Assembly (NCBI RefSeq): GCF_000772955.1
Contig: NZ_JPVO01000039.1
Location: forward strand, 1 to 64,000
DNA: 64,000 bases
DNA from: Ureibacillus sinduriensis BLB-1 = JCM 15800
Lineage (GTDB): Bacteria > Bacillota > Bacilli > Bacillales_A > Planococcaceae
Reading direction: 5' to 3'
Shown here in pieces: positions 1 to 7,212 of this stretch. The notes under the pieces are model-generated. The model searched no databases. It saw only the letters and a program-made list of their open reading frames with translations, and had not been told where the DNA came from. A program made the position numbers and the translations under genes. Position 1 is the first letter of the stretch; each line of letters starts with the position of its first letter.

Positions 1-84
1 AAGAAACGATATCATTAACGTTTTGTTGTTCAGTTTTCAAGGTTCATTCATTTATTGCCGCTTCATTTTAACAGCGACTTTTAT
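1..84 (-). other. Leader region of a probable rRNA operon (continues off left edge)
   Basis: Read on the minus strand, this stretch lies just downstream of three strong promoters. It carries the motif CTTGAAAACTGAACAAC at 25-41, a sequence typical of the leader and spacer just ahead of 16S or 23S rRNA in Bacillales. The rRNA gene itself would lie left of base 1, so this is an inference from the motif and the promoters. Confidence 0.6.
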
Positions 85-113
85 ATCATATCACTGTGCT
101 CGTTTGGCGTCAA
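85..113 (-). promoter_or_regulatory. Third (leader-proximal) rrn-type promoter
   Basis: On the minus strand: -35 TTGACG at 108-113, exactly 17 bp, -10 TATGAT at 85-90. It is followed by ATAAAAGTCGC, nearly the same initiation region as the promoter at 245-273. It reads leftward out of the window. Confidence 0.7.
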
Positions 114-159
114 GAACTTTTAAAATAAAGTTTTTTCATTCAATCGAGACAACTTTTAT

Positions 160-188
160 ATAATATCAACTTATCAATCAGAAGTCAA
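160..188 (-). promoter_or_regulatory. Second tandem rrn-type promoter
   Basis: On the minus strand: -35 TTGACT at 183-188, exactly 17 bp, -10 TATTAT at 160-165, followed by ATAAAAGTTGTC. Its spacing and initial transcribed sequence match its two neighbours, which argues for one multi-promoter rRNA control region. Confidence 0.7.
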
Positions 189-244
189 CTATCTTTTTCG
201 TTTATTAATAAGTTTTATTGTGCGTCACATCAGCGACTTTTAAT

Positions 245-273
245 ATACTACATTGTTCATTCGTCATTGTCAA
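245..273 (-). promoter_or_regulatory. First (distal) rrn-type promoter
   Basis: On the minus strand: -35 TTGACA at 268-273, exactly 17 bp, -10 TAGTAT at 245-250, followed by ATTAAAAGTCGCTG. From here to 421 I see no gene, only AT-rich spacer. Confidence 0.6.
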
Positions 274-421
274 CACTTTATAAATATAAAATCATATTGT
301 TTTACGGCGTACGTTACAATATAAAAGAAAAGAAGCTATTTAATTTAATCTAATTAGAAGGAAAAACAAGTTTCTTTGCTTTAGTCAACGCCTTAGCAAC
401 AAAGGAAATTTACTTTTAGAA

Positions 422-464
422 TAAAAAGAGTGCAGATAAAAATCAGGCTAGACTTTATCTGCAC
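422..464 (-). terminator. Terminator of the mhqD operon
   Basis: Arms GTGCAGATAAA (430-440) and TTTATCTGCAC (454-464). On the minus strand the hairpin is followed by CTTTTTAT, so it ends the three-gene unit 2662-475. Confidence 0.8.
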
Positions 465-474
465 ATCTATATTG

Positions 475-1080
475 TTATAAATTATTTTCATACCACTGTT
501 TTGCGGCCTGAACTTCATTCATGGTTAATTGGTGGCCGTGATTTTCCCAATGCACATCAACCTTGGCTCCAGCCGCTTCCAGTAATTGCTTAAGTTCCAC
601 CGACTCCTGTTGCGGACAAATCGGATCGTTTGTACCAGCTGCTATATATACGTTCTTAGCGGTTAGATCCGGCAATTCAATACCTCGTCTAGGTACCATC
701 GGATGGTGTAAAATTGCTCCCATTAAAGCATCTTTATAATGGAATAAGAGACTTGCTGCAATATTGGCTCCGTTTGAATACCCTAATGCCAGGATGTTTT
801 GGCGATTAAATCTATATTCCTTTGAAGCATGATCTAAAAACTCATTTAATTCCTTTGTGCGGTAAATTAAATCCTCTTCATCAAATACACCTTCTGCTAA
901 ACGTCTGAAGAAACGGGGCATGCCATTCTCCAATACATTCCCTCTCACACTTAAATATGAAGCTTCGGGATCTACAATATCAGCTAGTGGAATTAAACCG
1001 TTTTCGTCGCCTCCTGTGCCATGCAATAATAGCAATACCGGCTTATCCTGGTTTGTTCCCTCTTTAAATATATGTCTCAC
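475..1080 (-). CDS. mhqD: MhqD-type phospholipase/carboxylesterase-family hydrolase
   Basis: A 201-residue alpha/beta hydrolase. Seen: oxyanion segment HGTGGDE at 20-26, nucleophile Ser102 in GYSNG, Asp152 in TNDP and His183 in HGH, giving a full Ser-Asp-His triad. No signal peptide, so probably cytosolic. In Bacillus subtilis the MhqD family is induced by hydroquinones and catechols and encoded beside a ring-cleaving dioxygenase; the same neighbour is found here two genes upstream. It is the last gene of the unit dioxygenase - flavin reductase - hydrolase and ends at a strong terminator. The natural substrate is unknown; hydrolysis of a thioester or ester from quinone detoxification is only inferred. 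Confidence 0.85.
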   Translation of the reverse strand: MRHIFKEGTNQDKPVLLLLHGTGGDENGLIPLADIVDPEASYLSVRGNVLENGMPRFFRRLAEGVFDEEDLIYRTKELNEFLDHASKEYRFNRQNILALGYSNGANIAASLLFHYKDALMGAILHHPMVPRRGIELPDLTAKNVYIAAGTNDPICPQQESVELKQLLEAAGAKVDVHWENHGHQLTMNEVQAAKQWYENNL

Positions 1081-1101
1081 GCATTATCCTCCTTGCAATA
1101 T

Positions 1102-1713
1102 TTATTCAGGTCTTATAATGGAGAATAATTCTCCTATTTCGGCGTATTCAGAACCCGCCAAACGGCTGACAGGGTTTAATATTTCCGCATTTATTCTGCC
1201 ATTTTCCTCGTAAATCTCTTCATTTAAATGGAACTGAATTACTTGTCCGATTAGTAGATCACAGAGCGATCCACCTTCTGAATCCAGTGGGATGGCTTTG
1301 ACCAGTTTGCATTCCATCCGAACTTTCGACTCCCTTATACCCGGTACGCTGATTGATGTGCTTGGAACCTGTGTCATCTTCGCAAGCTCTAGTTCACTTT
1401 CGTTAAAAGGCAAAGGTGCTGCTGTTTCATTGACCTGCGTCACATTATCGCGATCGACAATATGAACGACAAATTCTTCATTACTCTTTATATTTCTTGT
1501 AGTATCTTTCATGGCCCCATTCTCTCTTTGAATTGCCAAAGAGATCATCGGTGGATGGGCACATACAATATTGAAGTAACTAAAAGGTGCCCCGTTCACG
1601 ATATTTTGATCAGAGCTTGTTGTCACAAAGGCAATAGGTCTCGGAATAATAGTGCCTTTAAGAATCTTTGAAACTTCGTGTTCAGTAAGATCGTTGGGAT
1701 TAATGGAAATCAT
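1102..1713 (-). CDS. Flavin reductase-like (flavoredoxin) domain protein
   Basis: A 203-residue FMN-binding split-barrel protein of the flavoredoxin/YwrF type. The conserved PRPIAFVTT stretch lies near residues 24-32, followed by the NGAPFSYFN block that shapes the flavin pocket. I chose the ATG at 1713 because AAGGAGG sits just upstream; a longer open frame exists but has no ribosome site. It starts 10 bases after the dioxygenase gene and ends 21 bases before mhqD, so all three are one transcript. Likely role: supplying reduced flavin, or reducing a quinone or chlorinated aromatic, in the same pathway. The exact acceptor cannot be told from sequence. Confidence 0.8.
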   Translation of the reverse strand: MISINPNDLTEHEVSKILKGTIIPRPIAFVTTSSDQNIVNGAPFSYFNIVCAHPPMISLAIQRENGAMKDTTRNIKSNEEFVVHIVDRDNVTQVNETAAPLPFNESELELAKMTQVPSTSISVPGIRESKVRMECKLVKAIPLDSEGGSLCDLLIGQVIQFHLNEEIYEENGRINAEILNPVSRLAGSEYAEIGELFSIIRPE

Positions 1714-1723
1714 GTCGCCCTCC

Positions 1724-2662
1724 TTAGTCAAGTGGTCTAACTTCAATAGGGATCAGAGATTTCTCTAGTCGATCCCGTAGATGTTCGTATTGTTCCGGCA
1801 GCATTAGCTGGTTACCCATTATCTCGTAAGTCTCATCATGGGCAAAACCAGGTGGATCTGTAGCAATTTCGAATAAAATTTCACCCGACTCACGGAAGTA
1901 GATTGCATCAAAGTAGTTCCGATCCTTGATTTCAGTAACGTGTTGGCCTTGATTCATCGCGTAATTCTGCCATTCTCGGTGGTCTTTTGCATCGTTTGCA
2001 CGCCATGCGATATGATGGACTGTCCCAACACCCATTGTGCCTCGAACACCAGTAGTCATTTTTACATCTATAATATTTCCAATTTCAGCCGTTGCTTTAA
2101 AGCGAGTATAATCTCCTTCTGTTCCTACTATCTCTAGTCCCATTACATTAACTAACGTCGCCGCTGTTTCTTCCGGATGAACGGAGTATAGAGTAGCGCC
2201 GCCAAATCCCTTAATGGCCACATCTTTTGATATCCCACCAAATGTCCAAGGATCCAACGCTCCATCTCCACGTTCCACTATTTCAAGATGAAGACCATGT
2301 GGATCGTCAAATTGGAGATAAGTTTCTCCAAACCGTTTTGCTTCCATATATTCAATTTCAAATTTCAATAAGCGATTTTTCCAAAAATCCAGAGCTCCAG
2401 CAGGTACTACATATGTAGTCACACCGACTTGGCCGTCTCCTATTCTCCCCTGGTACGCATTCGCCCAAGGGAAGAATGTAATAATTGAACCAGGATTACC
2501 GCTTCCATCACCAAAATATAAATGATATGTTTCTGGATCATCAAAATTAATGGTTTTTTTCACAAGTCTTAAACCTAATACCCCTGCATAAAAATCGATA
2601 TTTTCTTGAGGATGGCCAACAATCGCAGTAATGTGGTGAATCCCCGTTGTTTGTTTTTTCAT
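1724..2662 (-). CDS. Mhq-type ring-cleaving dioxygenase (VOC/glyoxalase fold)
   Basis: A 312-residue protein with two tandem vicinal-oxygen-chelate domains. Seen: first-domain HHITAI (His10), second-domain VHHIAWR (215-221), and FEIATD (264-269), which place the two His and one Glu that bind the metal in extradiol-type enzymes. Length equals MhqO/MhqA of B. subtilis, proteins of the 2-methylhydroquinone response. The ATG at 2662 follows AGGAGG by 8 bases; the 17 extra upstream codons lack a ribosome site. It heads a three-gene operon. Unlike its paralogue at 3545-4528 it has no MhqR-type box, but a long inverted repeat at 2764-2817 lies upstream. Ring cleavage of a hydroquinone or catechol is the family-level inference. 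Confidence 0.85.
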   Translation of the reverse strand: MKKQTTGIHHITAIVGHPQENIDFYAGVLGLRLVKKTINFDDPETYHLYFGDGSGNPGSIITFFPWANAYQGRIGDGQVGVTTYVVPAGALDFWKNRLLKFEIEYMEAKRFGETYLQFDDPHGLHLEIVERGDGALDPWTFGGISKDVAIKGFGGATLYSVHPEETAATLVNVMGLEIVGTEGDYTRFKATAEIGNIIDVKMTTGVRGTMGVGTVHHIAWRANDAKDHREWQNYAMNQGQHVTEIKDRNYFDAIYFRESGEILFEIATDPPGFAHDETYEIMGNQLMLPEQYEHLRDRLEKSLIPIEVRPLD

Positions 2663-2763
2663 AGTGGTGCCTCCTAAAGTTATATGAACATAAAATCTGA
2701 GCACATCCTTCAATCGAATTTAATTGATTTGCTCAAATTTCATATTGTTAGAATTAGAATGAT

Positions 2764-2817
2764 GCTTACCTTACAACACGTACACAAATAACTGTGTACA
2801 TGTTGTCTTTTGTAAGC
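2764..2817. promoter_or_regulatory. 54-bp inverted repeat ahead of the dioxygenase operon (candidate operator)
   Basis: Core arms ACAACACGTACACA (2773-2786) and TGTGTACATGTTGT (2793-2806) pair at 13 of 14 positions. An outer pair, GCTTAC (2764-2769) and GTAAGC (2812-2817), extends it. There is no U-run on either strand, so a terminator is unlikely. On the minus strand it overlaps TTGTAA, a possible -35 for the gene starting at 2662. This suggests a repressor site different from the MhqR boxes at 4546-5391. Confidence 0.5.
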
Positions 2818-2932
2818 AATTTTTATGTCCCCATCAGTCAGTTTCTCCAAGCGAATGCGAAAAGTAAGACAATGCCGCATTGCCGTTATCAACAACGCGG
2901 AGGCTTGCACATGCACCTTTAGAGCTTTTCTA

Positions 2933-3475
2933 TTAGCGGATAGTTTTTAACGCTGTCGCCCAAGGAATTACTTGGTCCAACATCTGGTTAACAGAATCTG
3001 CTTGAACTTCTTTCGGCTTAAAGTCAGTGCCATTTTCAAAATCAGTGAATAAAGATAATGCTGGGTGCACCCGTACGTCCGCTACTAATAATTCACCCAA
3101 GATACCGCGCAAGTGCTCTGCAGCACGCGCCCCTCCTACAGAACCGTAAGATACGATTCCAGCCGATTTGTTATTCCACTCTTCTCGCAAATAGTCCAAG
3201 GCGTTTTTAAGGGCACCCGTGATAGAGTGATTATATTCTTGTACAATAAAAACAAATCCATCTTGAGCAGCTACTGCTTGTGACCAAGCCGCCACCCCTG
3301 AGGTGTCACCGCCTGCTTCCCCTAGCAACGGCAGCTTGTAGTCTGCGATATCAATGATTGTATAGTTTGCGTCCCCGCGTTTGTCTGCTAATTCTTTTAC
3401 CCAAGAACCCACTTGAGGGCTTACTCGTCCTTCACGAGTTGAACCTAAAATAATACCAATATTTAACTTCGTCAT
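2933..3475 (-). CDS. NADPH-dependent FMN reductase-family (azoreductase-like) protein
   Basis: A 180-residue flavodoxin-fold reductase. Seen: the phosphate-binding loop GSTREGR near the N-terminus, a central VQEYNHSITGALKNALDY segment typical of the NADPH-dependent FMN reductase family, and GSVGG near the flavin ring site. The ATG at 3475 is preceded by AGAGGAGG at good spacing; the longer frame starting at 3526 has no such site. It follows the MhqR-boxed dioxygenase by 69 bases on the same strand. Two-electron quinone or azo reduction would fit the neighbours and the B. subtilis MhqR regulon, which includes azoreductase AzoR2. The substrate is inferred. Confidence 0.8.
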   Translation of the reverse strand: MTKLNIGIILGSTREGRVSPQVGSWVKELADKRGDANYTIIDIADYKLPLLGEAGGDTSGVAAWSQAVAAQDGFVFIVQEYNHSITGALKNALDYLREEWNNKSAGIVSYGSVGGARAAEHLRGILGELLVADVRVHPALSLFTDFENGTDFKPKEVQADSVNQMLDQVIPWATALKTIR

Positions 3476-3544
3476 TGTTTGTTCCTCCTCTTGTTTGTTT
3501 CCGAATAGTCTATTCAAAAATCCCATCTGATTAAATTCACCTTC

Positions 3545-4528
3545 TCATTCATATTGTTTTTCGAAATGTTTTGTACTTCGTACTGTATCGATCGGTCTGA
3601 CTAAATTTACTATTTCATCACGTTTTTCTTCGAAGAATGGTGGTAACGATAACTTTTCACCAAGCGTTTCATATGGTTCATCTCCCATAAATCCCGGGCC
3701 ATCTGTTGCCAATTCAAATAAAATCGAAGGAGCTACATTTGTGTAGAGTGATCCAAAATAATATCGCTCCACATAACCTGAGTTAGGCAATTTGAATTCT
3801 TGCAGACGTTGCTTCCAAGCTTCTAAGTCAGAACGATCATCCACGCGGAAGGCTGTATGATGCACAGTTCCAAATCCCTGTCTAGCTTGAGGTAACACCG
3901 TATTGTATTCCAAAATGACTTGGGCACCATTCCCACCTTCGCCCATTTCAAATAGATGGAAAGAATCTTCCTGTGCAATTTCTCTCATAAAGAATACTGT
4001 CTCCATAACCTCTTTAAGGTAATCAAAATAAGAAGTGCGGATATGGATTGGTCCCAACCCTGTGATGGCATATTCTAAAGGGATAGGCCCATCTTGCCAC
4101 GGTGTTCCTGATTCTACACCCTCGTTTAATTCATCAGAAATTAATTGATATTGTTGTTCATCAAAATCGGCGAAACCGATAATTTTCTTGCCGAATTGTT
4201 CCTTAATCCCTGTATGCTTCACCTTGAATCGATCAAAGCGTTTTTCCCAATATTGTAATGCGGCATCATCCTGTACACGGAATGATGTTTTTGAGATTTC
4301 ATTTGTCCCGTGTATTCCTTTTGGAATTCCGGGGAAATCAAAGAACGTCATATCCGTTCCCGGGCTGCCCACATCATCCGCAAAATATAAATGATATGTT
4401 TTAATATCATCCTGATTAACGGTTTTCTTTACTAAACGAAGGCCTAATGTGTAAGTAAAGAAATCATAAATCTTTTCCGCACTACTAGTAATTGCTGTTA
4501 CATGGTGCAATCCTTTTAATTCATCCAT
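3545..4528 (-). CDS. Second Mhq-type ring-cleaving dioxygenase
   Basis: A 327-residue tandem VOC protein, a paralogue of the one at 1724-2662. Seen: LHHVTAI (His8/9), VHHTAFR around 222-228 and a later ILFELATD block, again giving His/His/Glu metal ligands. The ATG at 4528 follows TTTGGAG by 9 bases; the in-frame GTG three codons upstream is too close to that site. A perfect MhqR-type palindrome lies 18 bases upstream, next to an AT-rich -10 region, so induction by quinones through loss of MhqR binding is likely. The flavin reductase gene downstream is probably cotranscribed. No mhqR gene is visible nearby. Confidence 0.85.
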   Translation of the reverse strand: MDELKGLHHVTAITSSAEKIYDFFTYTLGLRLVKKTVNQDDIKTYHLYFADDVGSPGTDMTFFDFPGIPKGIHGTNEISKTSFRVQDDAALQYWEKRFDRFKVKHTGIKEQFGKKIIGFADFDEQQYQLISDELNEGVESGTPWQDGPIPLEYAITGLGPIHIRTSYFDYLKEVMETVFFMREIAQEDSFHLFEMGEGGNGAQVILEYNTVLPQARQGFGTVHHTAFRVDDRSDLEAWKQRLQEFKLPNSGYVERYYFGSLYTNVAPSILFELATDGPGFMGDEPYETLGEKLSLPPFFEEKRDEIVNLVRPIDTVRSTKHFEKQYE

Positions 4529-4545
4529 TAGTATCACTCCAAAAC

Positions 4546-4563
4546 TATCTCGAATTCGAGATA
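4546..4563. promoter_or_regulatory. MhqR-type operator 1
   Basis: TATCTCGAATTCGAGATA is a perfect 18-bp palindrome and matches the box described for the MarR/DUF24-era quinone sensor MhqR of B. subtilis. It lies immediately upstream of the ribosome site of the dioxygenase gene that starts at 4528. Confidence 0.8.
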
Positions 4564-4698
4564 TTTAATTAAAAAAATTTCACTTCTGTCTTCTATATTA
4601 TTATGGATTGTTTACTTCGCTTTTATTCAGCAACTGTTATTATTCAACTTTGAAAATTACTATTAAGTGAAGAAAACTGTCATCTTGATTTCTTAATT

Positions 4699-4738
4699 TT
4701 TTAAAAGAGGGCAACCAACCTTGTTGTATTGCCCTCTT
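4699..4738 (-). terminator. Terminator of the YceI gene
   Basis: Arms AAGAGGGCAA (4705-4714) and TTGCCCTCTT (4729-4738). On the minus strand the stem is followed by TTTTAAAAAATT. It separates the YceI unit from the dioxygenase unit. Confidence 0.8.
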
Positions 4739-4755
4739 GTTCCCATTCTTAAGCT

Positions 4756-5283
4756 TTATGCTACTGGGTTAACTTCCAATTCAACTTTAATTTTAATGTC
4801 TTTACCAACTAGTACGCCACCTGTTTCAAGTGCAGCATTCCAAGTTAAACCGAATTCTTCACGGTTAAGTTTAGCTTCCGCTTCGAAACCATAAACTTCT
4901 ACACCCCATGGATTTTTGCCTTTACCGCCATATTCAACGTCAAATGTTACTGGTTTTGTTACGTCCTTAATTGTTAAATCACCAGTTACTTTGTAGTCAT
5001 CGCCATCTCTAGTGATGTTTGTTGATTTGAACTCGATTGAAGGGAATTGTTCTGCATCAAAGAAATCCGCACCTTTTAAGTGATTATCGCGGTCTTCGCT
5101 GCGTGTATTAACACTTGCAACATCAAATTTGAATGCAATTGTCGCTGAAGTCAAGTCTGCAAGATCTGCTGCTTCTACATCAGCAGTATAAGAATCGAAA
5201 GTTCCTTTCACTTTTGAAACCATCATATGTTTTACTTCAAATCCAACACTCGAATGAGATTGATCCACTATCCATTTTGCCAT
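4756..5283 (-). CDS. YceI-family polyisoprenoid-binding protein
   Basis: A 175-residue YceI-domain protein over its whole length: N-terminal WIVDQSHSSVGFEVKHMM, the DFFDAEQFP block and the C-terminal GVLVGKDIKIKVELEV strand. The family forms a lipocalin-like barrel that binds long isoprenoid or isoprenoid-quinone chains. No signal peptide is visible, so it should stay in the cytoplasm. The ATG at 5283 follows TTGGAGG. It is a single-gene unit with two MhqR-type boxes upstream (5305-5322, 5374-5391). That places an isoprenoid-quinone-binding fold inside a quinone-stress regulon. A role in sequestering or carrying damaged menaquinone is my inference. Confidence 0.85.
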   Translation of the reverse strand: MAKWIVDQSHSSVGFEVKHMMVSKVKGTFDSYTADVEAADLADLTSATIAFKFDVASVNTRSEDRDNHLKGADFFDAEQFPSIEFKSTNITRDGDDYKVTGDLTIKDVTKPVTFDVEYGGKGKNPWGVEVYGFEAEAKLNREEFGLTWNAALETGGVLVGKDIKIKVELEVNPVA

Positions 5284-5304
5284 TTTATTTTCCTCCAATG
5301 TGTT

Positions 5305-5322
5305 TATCTTGAAATCGAGATA
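5305..5322. promoter_or_regulatory. MhqR-type operator 2 (YceI promoter)
   Basis: TATCTTGAAATCGAGATA matches the perfect box at 4546 in 16 of 18 bases. It abuts a minus-strand TATAAT (-10) at 5322-5327, an ideal place for repression of the gene starting at 5283. Confidence 0.7.
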
Positions 5323-5373
5323 TTATATTAAAAAAATTTTTGTTTGAATTCATTATATTATTTCGAACTGAGT

Positions 5374-5391
5374 TATCTCTAATTCGAGATA
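5374..5391. promoter_or_regulatory. MhqR-type operator 3 (YceI upstream)
   Basis: TATCTCTAATTCGAGATA differs from the perfect box at one base. It lies 69 bp (about 6.5 helical turns) from operator 2, so cooperative binding or looping is possible. Confidence 0.7.
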
Positions 5392-5441
5392 AATTTACCA
5401 TGATTCGAACTATCTTGTCAATACGTCAATAAAAGTTTTTT

Positions 5442-5467
5442 AAAAAAGATTGCTCATTTCTGAGCAA
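5442..5467 (-). terminator. Terminator of lytH
   Basis: TTGCTCA (5450-5456) pairs with TGAGCAA (5461-5467) around a 4-base loop and is followed on the minus strand by CTTTTTT. Confidence 0.8.
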
Positions 5468-5474
5468 CCTCCAT

Positions 5475-6473
5475 TTATTTCCTTTGTTGTTTCGTGAATT
5501 TTTCCCACTGTACAAGAGAGGGATATGGATCAAATGCCCATTCTGTCCGACCGTTAAATTTATACATTCCATAGTGCAAATGTGGCGGGAATTTCCCGGA
5601 AGTGCCTTCTTTCCCATAGCCAGAGCTCCCCACACCGCCTAGTAGCATTCCCGGTTCAACCATGTCGCCTACCTTCAAATCCTTGTTGAAGTATGCTAAA
5701 TGGGCATAGTAGTGATACGTATTGTGATTATCCCTTATTCCTACACGCCAGCCACCAAATTCATTCCACCCCATCACTTCAACGACGCCATACGAAGTAG
5801 AAACTACAGGTGTACTGTAACCGGCAAATATATCAGTTCCTTCATGTATACGTCTTCCACCCCAGCCCCGGTTGGCACCCCAAGTTCCCCTGTAGCTATA
5901 ATTATATCCACGCACCGGTACAGGGAAAACGTGTGTATCTAAGTCGATTGTGTCATAGTGTTTATACATTTTAGCAATCGTTAGTATCTGATTAACAGCC
6001 TCTTCGGTTTGGTAATACTCATACAAAGCAAGTTTGAAATCCTCCTCTGTCGGCCCAAACTGGCTTAAATAATTTGCTATAGTAAAAATCACATCTTCGT
6101 CATCGTCCCGGCTCGCATCGCCATCACCATTTCCATCGAGCCCTAAACCTCCAAAATACTCTATTGAGAATGGGGATGTATCATCAGGTTGAGGGTTCAA
6201 TGCCCCTGCCCAGGACTCTTTAGAAAACTGTATGGCAACGGTGCTTTCTCGTTTGGGTATATCCGGCCTAACTGCTTGGATGTTTCGTTCATATTGGTCG
6301 ATGGCTGCTAAGTTATACCAAGGGACAATATGGTCTTGAAATTGTATATACATAGACATACGTTGCTCGATTACTTGTTCCCTCGAGGGCGCTTCATTTG
6401 CATTAACATCCTCGGAAAGAACTGTAGTGCCAATTAACAGGAATATAGACAATAGTACTAAATGCCGAACCAA
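5475..6473 (-). CDS. lytH: LytH-type M23 peptidoglycan endopeptidase
   Basis: A 332-residue secreted zinc peptidase. Seen: an N-terminal signal peptide (about 1-25), an acidic DGNGDGDASRDDDED stretch at 113-127 that could bind calcium, and a C-terminal M23 domain with His210 and Asp214 (HEGTD), His258 (YAHL) and His298/His300 (HLHYG). The GTWGA, FGGWR, PPHLHYGMY and DPYPSLVQWE blocks match LytH of B. subtilis, an L-Ala-D-Glu endopeptidase made late in sporulation that shapes spore cortex cross-linking. It stands alone between its own terminator and the divergent thioredoxin gene. Mother-cell, sporulation-stage expression is expected from the family; I could not identify its promoter with confidence. 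Confidence 0.9.
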   Translation of the reverse strand: MVRHLVLLSIFLLIGTTVLSEDVNANEAPSREQVIEQRMSMYIQFQDHIVPWYNLAAIDQYERNIQAVRPDIPKRESTVAIQFSKESWAGALNPQPDDTSPFSIEYFGGLGLDGNGDGDASRDDDEDVIFTIANYLSQFGPTEEDFKLALYEYYQTEEAVNQILTIAKMYKHYDTIDLDTHVFPVPVRGYNYSYRGTWGANRGWGGRRIHEGTDIFAGYSTPVVSTSYGVVEVMGWNEFGGWRVGIRDNHNTYHYYAHLAYFNKDLKVGDMVEPGMLLGGVGSSGYGKEGTSGKFPPHLHYGMYKFNGRTEWAFDPYPSLVQWEKFTKQQRK

Positions 6474-6725
6474 AATGAACCCTCCTTCTGCTTTTCACCA
6501 TTTAGAATGTGCATAAATTTTTAATCCATGACTGCGAACAATTGCATCTATATTTTACAGTCTGAAGGAATCTCGCTGATCGCGTTTAAAAAACTATAAC
6601 CACATAAATATTTTGTTCGAAATGTGGGATATTATTTAAAGAAGTTTTTGTTATTCCTTAGCTTTCTTATAGGAAATAACCAATTACTTATGGTAAGATG
6701 AGGGAAAAGTATTGGGGGAATTTAA

Positions 6726-7043
6726 GTGGAAAACTTACAATCCGTTGAACAATTTGAAAAGTTGAAAGCAGTAGGAAAAACGATCTTCATGTTTTCAGCA
6801 GATTGGTGTGGAGATTGCCGTTTCATTGATCCAGTAATGCCGACAATCGAAGAGAAATATTCGGGCACATATCAATTTATCAAAGTAGATCGGGATGAAT
6901 TCATCGATTTATGTATTCAGTTAGATATTTTTGGCATCCCTAGTTTCGTTGCATTTAATGATAATGAAGAAATAGGTCGTTTCGTAAACAAGGATCGTAA
7001 AACTCAAGAAGAAATCGAGTCATTTATTGATGGTTTAAAATAA
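6726..7043 (+). CDS. ytpP: YtpP-like thioredoxin-family protein
   Basis: A 105-residue single-domain thioredoxin with active site WCGDC (Cys28, Cys31) and the cis-Pro region GIPSF. The FVNKDRKTQEEIESFI tail resembles B. subtilis YtpP rather than TrxA, whose site is CGPC. The start is GTG at 6726 after a TTGGGGGAA ribosome site. It is monocistronic, divergent from lytH, with a -10-like TAAGAT in the leader. Cytosolic thiol-disulfide exchange is the likely role. The acidic residue in CGDC should change its redox potential compared with classical thioredoxin. Confidence 0.85.
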   Translation: MENLQSVEQFEKLKAVGKTIFMFSADWCGDCRFIDPVMPTIEEKYSGTYQFIKVDRDEFIDLCIQLDIFGIPSFVAFNDNEEIGRFVNKDRKTQEEIESFIDGLK

Positions 7044-7095
7044 CAAACATGATTTTTGATTCTGCGGGTACTATAACTGTACAATCAATCATTTA

Positions 7096-7130
7096 AAAAG
7101 CGCCTCCTTTAAGACGCTTTTCATAATAAA
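7096..7130 (+). terminator. Terminator of ytpP
   Basis: AAAAGCG (7096-7102) pairs with CGCTTTT (7115-7121). A second hairpin, CCCC/GGGG followed by GTTTTTC, lies at about 7160-7186 and may back it up. Confidence 0.6.
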
Positions 7131-7212
7131 ATGGACAGATGGCTGCAGAAAATAACATCCCCGACGCAATAGGCGAAGGGGGTTTTTCGCTTTTAAAATA
7201 AGCCAATCCTTA

